Shown here in pieces: positions 1 to 4,343 of a DNA stretch of 5,323 nt; the first letter of the stretch is position 1; each line of letters opens with the position of its first letter. A model generated the notes under the pieces. The model made no database searches and was not told the origin of the DNA. It saw nothing but the letters and a program-made list of their open reading frames with translations. Position numbers and translations under genes: made by a program. The stretch is from AC-52 sp044870295 (GTDB lineage Bacteria > Actinomycetota > UBA4738), in assembly GCA_044870295.1 (NCBI GenBank), contig JBIOYQ010000034.1:1-5323 (forward strand). Reading direction: 5' to 3'.

Positions 1-56
1 CCGACATCCTGGACGGGCTGGCCTGGCGCATGGTCGAAGCCTCCGCCAGCCGGTAG
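1..56 (+). CDS. C-terminal end of an unidentified upstream gene (partial)
   Basis: The frame starting at base 3 reads 17 sense codons (DILDGLAWRMVEASASR) and ends with TAG at 54-56. The other two + frames also stay open here, so this assignment rests on a clean stop just before the cyclophilin start and on GC-rich third positions. The 17-base gap to the next ATG would suit an operon with the isomerase gene. The fragment is too short to identify a family. It could also be chance reading of an intergenic region. Confidence 0.45.
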   Translation, partial: DILDGLAWRMVEASASR

Positions 57-73
57 TCTCATCCACTCGAACC

Positions 74-856
74 ATGCCCTCCAGCAGCAGACGTACCCGA
101 GAACGCCAACTGGCCAAGCTCGCCGACCGACGCCGGCGAGAACGCCAGCATGCTCATCGAAGGCGGATGGTGGCCACCGGTGTGGTGATCGCGCTCGTCC
201 TGGGCGGGATGGGGACGGCGCTGTTCCTGCTGGCGAAAGGGGGAAAGAAGCCGGCTGCCGCGGCTTCGCCCACGCCCACCCCGTCCACCTCGGTCACGCC
301 GGGGACCAGCTGCACCTACGTGCCCAAGGCCGGAGAGCAGACCGGGGACAAGGGTGAGCAACCCCCGCCTGCGTACACGCTCAACGAGAAGAAGAACTAC
401 GCGGCCACCGTGAAGACCTCCATGGGCACCTTCACCGTGAAGCTGTTCGCGAAGGACGCGCCGTGCACGGTCAACAGCTTCGCCTATCTGGCCAAGCGGC
501 ACTTCTACGACGGCCTCACCTTCCATCGGATCGTGAAGGACTTCGTGATCCAAGGCGGTGACCCCGCCGGGAACGGATCGGGAGGCCCCGGGTACACGTT
601 CAACGACGAGCTGGACAACTCGCTCACGTACAAGGTCGGCACCCTTGCCATGGCGAACTCCGGCCCCAACACGAACGGCAGCCAGTGGTTCGTGGTGACC
701 GGAGAGCAGGGAGCCCAGCTCCCGAAGAACTACACGATCTTCGGGAAGGTGACGAAGGGCCTGGACGTCGTGATGAAGATCAACGAGGTGAAGGTGAACG
801 GCGAGGCGCCGGTCGACCCGGTGACCATCGTCTCGGTGACGGTCGAGAAGTCCTGA
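74..856 (+). CDS. Membrane-anchored cyclophilin-type peptidyl-prolyl cis-trans isomerase
   Basis: This 260-residue protein should catalyse cis-trans isomerisation of Xaa-Pro bonds and help fold exported proteins. Residues 1-32 are very basic (many Arg), 33-54 form one hydrophobic segment, 55-107 are a Pro/Thr/Ala/Gly-rich linker, and 108-258 are the cyclophilin domain. A positive N-terminus before the only membrane segment predicts a cytoplasmic N-terminus with the enzyme outside. Catalytic signatures are present: FHRIVKDFVIQGGDP (150-164, with the catalytic Arg at 152) and MANSGPNTNGSQWF (193-206), then NYTIFGKV (219-226). The human CypA Trp121 region is replaced by a GAQLPKNY stretch, as is common in bacterial members. 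Cys80 and Cys131 could form a disulfide outside the cell. The architecture matches mycobacterial PpiB-type proteins. No good Shine-Dalgarno precedes ATG 74, but no other in-frame ATG, GTG or TTG start lies upstream in the window. The gene converges with the next one across 6 bases. Confidence 0.95.
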   Translation: MPSSSRRTRERQLAKLADRRRRERQHAHRRRMVATGVVIALVLGGMGTALFLLAKGGKKPAAAASPTPTPSTSVTPGTSCTYVPKAGEQTGDKGEQPPPAYTLNEKKNYAATVKTSMGTFTVKLFAKDAPCTVNSFAYLAKRHFYDGLTFHRIVKDFVIQGGDPAGNGSGGPGYTFNDELDNSLTYKVGTLAMANSGPNTNGSQWFVVTGEQGAQLPKNYTIFGKVTKGLDVVMKINEVKVNGEAPVDPVTIVSVTVEKS

Positions 857-862
857 ACCTCC

Positions 863-1759
863 TCACCAATCGACGGTCGCTTCGGTCCCTCTGACCATTC
901 CGCCGATCGGATGACCACTCGTCCCGTTCGCATCGATGATCCAGAGACGGATCGTGGCGCCCTCGAGGCCTCGGCGAACCACCACGATCTGCTTGCCATC
1001 GGGTGACCAGTCCGCCGCGAGGACGTCCTGGGCGGTTCCCAGCTCACGCGGGTGCGAACCGTTGGCGTCCACCACCCAGAGCTCATGGGCGTCGTTCGGG
1101 AACGTGCGTACGAACAGGATGCTGAGGCCGTCCGGTGACCACCTCGGAACCAGGGCACGGCGGAGGCGGGTGAGCTGCTCGAGCCCGGTCGCGTCAGCCT
1201 GGACCATCCAGATGTCGGCGTTGGCGGTGGTGGGGCACAGGTAGGAGCGGTTGCAGTCCCTGTGGATGCCCTGGAAGGCGATCCCTTCGGCTGACCAGCT
1301 CATGGCGATCGGCGCCAGGGTGGCCGGGATGTGGATCTGGAACGGACGGACGTCGTTGAGCGGCGTGATCCACAGCGAGGATCCGTTGCCGTACGCCAGG
1401 ACCTGCCCGGACGGGCTCCAGGCCGGCATCGACATCTCATCACCGGCGACCAGGAGCCGGGTCCTCCCCGTGGTGAGGTCCAGGATGTGGAGCCCGTGGT
1501 GACCGTACGCGAGCTGGGTGTGATCGGGAGACCAGGCCGCGTACCCATCCTGGAAGTCACCCAGGCCGCCCACCAGCTTCGCCTGAGCGCCCGAGACCGG
1601 GTCGATCAGATAGATGGCTTCATTGGGAACGGACAGCGCGATCGCGGTCCGGGGATCCGGGCTGGGCGAGGGTTTGGCTCCGGCACCGATGCCCGCGCAG
1701 GCCGTCACGAGGAGCCAGATGGCCCCCAGCAGAGCAACCCACGCCTTCCCCCGCGCCAT
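863..1759 (-). CDS. Secreted lipoprotein with a six-bladed TolB-like (PD40/WD40-like) beta-propeller
   Basis: The 298-residue product begins with a lipoprotein signal: a hydrophobic stretch at residues 6-20 and lipobox VTAC, with Cys21 as the lipidated residue. A short Pro/Ser/Asp linker (29-37) follows. The rest is a chain of TolB-type units, each starting with a WSPDG-like motif: W76, W114, W155 (degenerate, WSAEG), W207 and W251. Each ends with a strand like LWVVDANG. A partial unit (38-65) precedes them, and the last residues (EATVDW, 293-298) look like the missing first strand of that unit. This suggests a six-bladed ring closed by a velcro strand. Blade 3 has an insertion with Cys169 and Cys175, possibly a disulfide loop. 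Such propellers are binding or scaffolding domains. No catalytic motif is visible and the ligand is unknown. The start is supported by AAAGGAG five bases upstream. It resembles TolB only in fold, and nothing here suggests a Tol-Pal system. Confidence 0.88.
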   Translation of the reverse strand: MARGKAWVALLGAIWLLVTACAGIGAGAKPSPSPDPRTAIALSVPNEAIYLIDPVSGAQAKLVGGLGDFQDGYAAWSPDHTQLAYGHHGLHILDLTTGRTRLLVAGDEMSMPAWSPSGQVLAYGNGSSLWITPLNDVRPFQIHIPATLAPIAMSWSAEGIAFQGIHRDCNRSYLCPTTANADIWMVQADATGLEQLTRLRRALVPRWSPDGLSILFVRTFPNDAHELWVVDANGSHPRELGTAQDVLAADWSPDGKQIVVVRRGLEGATIRLWIIDANGTSGHPIGGMVRGTEATVDW

Positions 1760-1764
1760 CGCGG

Positions 1765-1771
1765 CTCCTTT
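1765..1771 (-). promoter_or_regulatory. Ribosome binding site of the TolB-like lipoprotein gene
   Basis: The minus strand reads AAAGGAG, five bases before the ATG at 1759. It is a near-perfect Shine-Dalgarno sequence and fixes the start of the lipoprotein gene, placing the signal peptide at the very N-terminus. Confidence 0.8.
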
Positions 1772-1778
1772 CGGGCGC

Positions 1779-1784
1779 AGTGTA
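1779..1784 (-). promoter_or_regulatory. Weak candidate -10 box for the lipoprotein gene
   Basis: The minus strand has TACACT, which fits TAnnnT, about 20 bases before the start codon. A TTGAAC lies upstream, but its spacing of 21 bases is too long for a standard sigma-70 promoter. If used, the leader would be only about a dozen bases and the Shine-Dalgarno would lie at the transcript end. The gene needs a promoter in the ~100 bases between it and the tRNA, but this assignment is a guess. Confidence 0.2.
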
Positions 1785-1858
1785 CCCCTGCCTACGTCGA
1801 GCGCTGTTCAAGCTAACGACGCAGGTCGGTGGTGAGGAGTTCCATTCGCGGGGGTGGC

Positions 1859-1864
1859 TATCCT
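1859..1864 (+). promoter_or_regulatory. Candidate -10 box of the tRNA-Leu gene
   Basis: TATCCT fits the TAnnnT pattern of high-GC bacterial -10 boxes and ends seven bases before the mature tRNA 5' end. No convincing -35 hexamer stands 16-18 bases upstream. If real, transcription would start almost at the mature end, leaving little 5' leader for RNase P to remove. Confidence 0.35.
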
Positions 1865-1871
1865 ATGGGTC

Positions 1872-1959
1872 GCCCGGGTGGCGGAATCTGGCCAGACGCG
1901 GCGCTCTTAAAAAGCGCCGGTCCTTCGGGACCATGTGGGTTCGAGTCCCACCCCGGGCA
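1872..1959 (+). tRNA. tRNA-Leu (anticodon UAA)
   Basis: An 88-base class II tRNA can be folded by hand. The acceptor stem GCCCGGG (1872-1878) pairs with CCCGGGC (1952-1958), and the discriminator is A1959. The anticodon stem GCGCT/AGCGC (1901-1905, 1913-1917) holds loop CTTAAAA with anticodon TAA at 1908-1910. A long variable arm GGTCC-TTCG-GGACC spans 1919-1932. The T arm GTGGG/CCCAC (1935-1939, 1947-1951) has loop TTCGAGT. The long variable arm, A73 and the anticodon all identify leucine, reading UUA. The 3' CCA is not fully encoded (CC, then T), so CCA must be added after transcription. It stands alone between two minus-strand genes, 11 bases from the stop of the downstream converging gene. 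It corresponds in anticodon to the bldA tRNA of Streptomyces. Confidence 0.96.
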
Positions 1960-1970
1960 CCTCCTTCTGC

Positions 1971-3398
1971 TTAGGGTCCCGCGTCGTAGGCGATCGTCAC
2001 GAAGTCGGAGTCGGCGGCCGTCCCGGCCTGCCCCGTGACGAAGATGGTGGTGCCGTCCGTGCTCACCCCCAACGCCCTGGCGATGTCGTTTCCTTCTGGC
2101 GTGCCGTACCGATCCAGCCACAGCTGGGCGCCCGTCTGGGTATCGTAGGCCAACGTCGCATAGTCGTTCGGGCTGATCGTCAGCCCGCTCTCGCCGGTGA
2201 CGAACACGGTCGAGCCGTCCGGGCTCACCCCCATGGCCAGCGCAATATCTTCGTCGCCCTGTGGCCCGTCGTAGATGGCTTTCCACAACGGCTTCCCCGT
2301 GGCAGCCTGGAGGGCAATGGTGGAGTAGTCGGCGAATCCATACTCTCCGCTGCGCCCGGTGACGAACACGGTCGAGCCGTCGGGAGTCAGTGCCAGGTCG
2401 GAGGGAACGTCGTAGGTCCGGGCCGCATCGTAGAACCGCCCCCAGAGAGCGGCGCCCGTGGCCGGCTGGTAGGCGACGGTCAGGTAGTCCGGCGAATAGA
2501 GCGACCCACCGGAGCTGTACCCGCCAACGTAGACGGTGGAGCCGTCCGGGCTCACCTCGAGATCGGAGGCCAGGTCGTCGGTCTGGTGGCTGTCGTAGCG
2601 ACGCAGCCACTGCCTCGTTCCCGTGGAGGTGTCGTAGGCGATCGTCGCCCAGTCGAAGTAGGTGGCGCCTCCGCCTTCCGTGCTCTCGCCCGTCACGAAG
2701 ACCGTCGAGCCGTCCGGGCTCACCCCGATCGCGTAGGGGACGTCGACCTGGCCATTCCCTGGACCGTGGTAGTGGGCGTCCCACAAGCGCGCGCCGGTGG
2801 CCGCGGCGTAGGCGATCGTGTTGAAGGAGAAGTTGCTCTCCCCGGTGACGAAGACCGCGGAGCCGTCGGGGCTCACCGCCAGCGCATCAGCGATATCGGT
2901 GCCGCCCCCGTGATCCCATCGAGCGGTCCAAAGTCGGGCACCGGTCCCGGCATCGTAGGCGAGCGTGGCGAAGTCATAGGAGGTGCCGACGCCGGTGCTG
3001 TATCCGGTCACGAAGAGGAGCGATCCGTCCGGGCTCACGTCGATGACGTTCGCCACGTCGGTCCCGTCTCCCGGACCGTTGTATCGGGAGCCCCACACAC
3101 GATCGCCGGTCGCCGCGTCGTACGCGATGGTCGCGTAGTCGAGGTCTGAGGAGGGACCGGCGCTGCTGCCGGTCACGAAGACCATCGAGCCGTCGGGGCT
3201 CAGCGCCAGATCGTTCGCGACATCGGCCCCCGTTCCCGGCCCGCTGTACCGGGCCAGCCACAGCCGGTCCCCGCCGGCCCCGGGAACGCGTTGGTTGCTC
3301 TGCCCGTAAGCAGGCCAGGACACAAGCAATGCGAGCAGAGCGGTTGATACCAGCGCGATGAGTGGACGTGAGCACGAGAAACGAGCGCGTCGGGTCAT
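1971..3398 (-). CDS. Secreted eight-bladed beta-propeller protein made of SBBP/PQQ-like repeats
   Basis: The product is 475 residues when started at the ATG at 3398. A signal peptide (Arg-rich residues 3-11, hydrophobic 12-28, likely cleavage after AYG at 30-32) directs export. The mature part is eight repeats of about 55 residues with the pattern LW..RY.GP...D.A..L.VSPDGS.VFVTG.S...DYATIAYDAATG. The marker tryptophans are at 47, 102, 157, 206, 264, 319, 372 and 427. Repeat 3 is the shortest, at about 49 residues. The protein starts with the LW strand and ends after TIAYDAGP, so the first strand would complete blade 8. An ATG eight codons upstream (3422) exists, but 3398 has GGAGG at the right distance and gives a better signal peptide. 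No catalytic residues, lipobox, LPXTG anchor or membrane tail are visible. A binding or structural role outside the cell is likely. PQQ binding is possible from the repeat type but unproven. Confidence 0.87.
   Translation of the reverse strand: MTRRARFSCSRPLIALVSTALLALLVSWPAYGQSNQRVPGAGGDRLWLARYSGPGTGADVANDLALSPDGSMVFVTGSSAGPSSDLDYATIAYDAATGDRVWGSRYNGPGDGTDVANVIDVSPDGSLLFVTGYSTGVGTSYDFATLAYDAGTGARLWTARWDHGGGTDIADALAVSPDGSAVFVTGESNFSFNTIAYAAATGARLWDAHYHGPGNGQVDVPYAIGVSPDGSTVFVTGESTEGGGATYFDWATIAYDTSTGTRQWLRRYDSHQTDDLASDLEVSPDGSTVYVGGYSSGGSLYSPDYLTVAYQPATGAALWGRFYDAARTYDVPSDLALTPDGSTVFVTGRSGEYGFADYSTIALQAATGKPLWKAIYDGPQGDEDIALAMGVSPDGSTVFVTGESGLTISPNDYATLAYDTQTGAQLWLDRYGTPEGNDIARALGVSTDGTTIFVTGQAGTAADSDFVTIAYDAGP
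1974..3266 (-). repeat. Eight in-frame tandem repeats of ~147-174 bp inside the propeller gene
   Basis: The coding repeats are visible as DNA. On the + strand a motif close to GACGAACACGGTCGAGCCGT followed by CCGGGCTCACC recurs. Its GCCGTC or ATCCGTC core lies near 2052, 2213, 2375, 2541, 2710, 2862, 3024 and 3190. Spacing follows the blade length. The SPDGS.VFVTG part is almost identical between copies, while the loops between them differ in length and sequence. This suggests growth by internal duplication followed by loop divergence, or homogenisation by recombination. It also makes the region prone to misassembly. Confidence 0.85.
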
Positions 3399-3405
3399 GT
3401 CGGAA

Positions 3406-3410
3406 CCTCC
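3406..3410 (-). promoter_or_regulatory. Ribosome binding site that decides the start of the propeller gene
   Basis: The minus strand reads GGAGG (extended GGAGGTT, 3404-3410), seven bases before the ATG at 3398. The longer in-frame ATG at 3422 has no comparable sequence in front of it and lies within the predicted -10/start region, so 3398 is preferred. Confidence 0.8.
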
Positions 3411-3418
3411 GCAGGTAG

Positions 3419-3447
3419 CCACGGAGCCTAGGTTCGGGCCACCGTGG
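3419..3447. promoter_or_regulatory. Inverted repeat CCACGG-N17-CCGTGG across both promoters (candidate operator)
   Basis: CCACGG at 3419-3424 is exactly complementary to CCGTGG at 3442-3447. It encloses the -10 elements of both divergent genes and a central CCTAGG palindrome (3427-3432). A centre-to-centre distance of 23 bases, about two helical turns, would suit a dimeric regulator controlling both genes. In GC-rich DNA a 6-base inverted repeat can arise by chance, so this is a suggestion only. Confidence 0.3.
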
Positions 3448-3454
3448 AGGTCAA
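3425..3454 (-). promoter_or_regulatory. Sigma-70-type promoter of the propeller gene
   Basis: The minus strand carries TTGACC (3449-3454) as -35 and TAGGCT (3425-3430) as -10, separated by 18 bases. This is the best promoter match in the window. Transcription would start near 3418, giving a leader of about 20 bases that contains the GGAGG site. Its -35 box overlaps the GGAGGT proposed as the Shine-Dalgarno of the divergent kinase gene. Confidence 0.6.
3429..3434 (+). promoter_or_regulatory. Candidate -10 box of the ppk2 gene
   Basis: TAGGTT fits TAnnnT and overlaps the minus-strand -10 box through the shared CCTAGG palindrome. No TTGACA-like hexamer is found at the proper distance upstream, so the promoter may need an activator or another sigma factor. 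Transcription would begin near 3441, just before the GGAGGT at 3446. Confidence 0.3.
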
Positions 3455-3469
3455 CAGGGGAAACCCCTG
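3446..3469 (+). promoter_or_regulatory. Distant Shine-Dalgarno plus hairpin in front of the ppk2 GTG start
   Basis: GGAGGT (3446-3451) is the only strong Shine-Dalgarno before the kinase gene, but it lies 24 bases from GTG 3476. Between them is a perfect hairpin, CAGGGG-AAA-CCCCTG (3455-3469). If it folds, only three bases before it and six after it remain unpaired, giving an effective gap of about nine bases, which is a workable distance. Hairpins that shorten a ribosome-site gap are known from phage T4 gene 38. Use of this arrangement here is inferred. Confidence 0.4.
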
Positions 3470-3475
3470 GCTCTC

Positions 3476-4315
3476 GTGTGTTGGTTCCCGGCCGGCGGTT
3501 CCGTCATCATCTTGGACGTGGCCGAGCGGATCCCCAAGAAGGCCTACGAACGCGAGCTTCTCCGCCTGCAGGAGGAGATGGTGAAGCTGGCCGAGTGGGT
3601 GAGGGACTCCGGTAGCCGGGTCGTGGTCCTGTTCGAGGGCAGGGACGCCGCCGGCAAGGGCGGCACCATCAAGCGCATCACGGAATTCCTGAATCCTCGG
3701 ATCGCTCGCATCGTGGCCCTCCCGGTTCCGACCGAGCGCGAGCGGACCCAGTGGTACTTCCAGCGGTACATCGAGCAGCTTCCGGCCGCGGGAGAGATCG
3801 CTTTGTTCGACCGGAGCTGGTACAACCGCGCCGGGATCGAGACGGTGTTGGGCTTCTGCACGCCCGAAGAACACCGCCGTTTCCTCCAGCAGTGCCCGAT
3901 CTTCGAGCGGCTGCTGGTCGGCGACGGCATCCACTTGATCAAGTACTGGTTCTCGGTCAGCGACGAGGAGCAAGCCCGAAGGTTCGAGTCGAGGATCGAC
4001 GATCCCATGCGCCGGTGGAAGCTCTCGTCGACGGACCTGTACTCCCGAACGAAGTGGGTCGACTACTCGAGGGCGAAGGACGAGATGTTCGTCCACACCG
4101 ACATTCCGGAATCACCGTGGTTCGTCGTTCCGTCGGACGACAAGCGCCGGGCTCGGATCAATTGCATGGCCCACCTGATCAGCGAGATCCCGTACCGGGC
4201 CCGGAAGCTCGACAAGATCAAGATCCCGCCGCGTCAGCGGGACGAGGGGTACGTCCGGCCTTCTCGGGACATCTACACGTACGTCCCCGACCACGCGGCC
4301 ACCCTCGAGCAGTGA
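3476..4315 (+). CDS. ppk2: Polyphosphate kinase 2 (PPK2 family, class I type)
   Basis: This 279-residue cytoplasmic enzyme transfers phosphate between polyphosphate and nucleoside diphosphates. Class I members typically make GTP or ATP from GDP or ADP, and can run in reverse. The protein is full-length for a single-domain PPK2. Visible elements in order are: an N-terminal helix (about 22-46), the Walker A loop GRDAAGKGG (55-63, Lys61), the conserved TQWYFQRYIEQLPAAGEI (91-108), and the Walker B region FDRSWYNRAG (111-120, Asp112). The lid region runs from SRIDDPMRRWKLSSTDLYSR to about residue 204, and DDKRRARIN (221-229) lies in the C-terminal helices. The pattern closely resembles Pseudomonas aeruginosa and Sinorhizobium class I PPK2. 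No key residue is missing. The start is uncertain: GTG 3476 has a Shine-Dalgarno only through the upstream hairpin, while TTG 3512 or GTG 3518 would remove 12-14 non-conserved residues. The membrane-protein gene follows after 13 bases, suggesting co-transcription. Confidence 0.95.
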   Translation: MCWFPAGGSVIILDVAERIPKKAYERELLRLQEEMVKLAEWVRDSGSRVVVLFEGRDAAGKGGTIKRITEFLNPRIARIVALPVPTERERTQWYFQRYIEQLPAAGEIALFDRSWYNRAGIETVLGFCTPEEHRRFLQQCPIFERLLVGDGIHLIKYWFSVSDEEQARRFESRIDDPMRRWKLSSTDLYSRTKWVDYSRAKDEMFVHTDIPESPWFVVPSDDKRRARINCMAHLISEIPYRARKLDKIKIPPRQRDEGYVRPSRDIYTYVPDHAATLEQ

Positions 4316-4323
4316 GGGTCGAG

Positions 4324-4343
4324 CGCCCGTGAAGCAACGGGCG
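4324..4343 (+). promoter_or_regulatory. Perfect hairpin enclosing the GTG start of the membrane protein gene
   Basis: CGCCCGT (4324-4330) pairs perfectly with ACGGGCG (4337-4343) around a six-base loop, GAAGCA. The GTG start at 4329-4331 lies at the top of the left arm. There is no T-run after it, so it does not look like an intrinsic terminator. A possible Shine-Dalgarno, GAGGG (4314-4318), overlaps the ppk2 stop codon. Ribosomes finishing ppk2 could open the structure, giving translational coupling. Alternatively the true start is ATG 4362, beyond the hairpin. Confidence 0.4.

Noticed and set aside
59..553. Minus-strand open frame of about 164 codons opposite the cyclophilin gene
   Set aside because: It is fully antisense to a clearly recognisable enzyme. 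The translation is Arg/Gly/His-rich without a signal, domain or ribosome site.
1960..1970. Pyrimidine-rich stretch after the tRNA as a terminator
   Set aside because: It has several T bases but no preceding hairpin other than the tRNA itself and no uninterrupted T-run, so I cannot support a terminator call.
1872..1975. tRNA-Leu as an integration site for a mobile element
   Set aside because: No second copy of the tRNA 3' end, no integrase gene and no change in base composition is seen on either side within the window.
1935..3149. Plus-strand open frame of about 404 codons across the propeller gene
   Set aside because: It is the antisense shadow of the eight repeats. Stops are absent because the repeated GC-rich codons give the same stop-free pattern each time. 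Its start lies inside the tRNA, and the product (Gly, Arg, Val, His-rich) shows no family pattern.
2040..3200. Regular ~160-bp spaced repeats that could be mistaken for a CRISPR or satellite array
   Set aside because: The repeats are in frame, encode one continuous propeller protein with a signal peptide, and the unit is far longer than CRISPR spacing. The intervening parts are homologous to each other rather than unrelated spacers.
3455..3469. CAGGGG-AAA-CCCCTG hairpin as an intrinsic terminator
   Set aside because: No T-run follows on either strand, and it stands between divergent genes, where no transcript from either should end. A translational role for ppk2 fits better.
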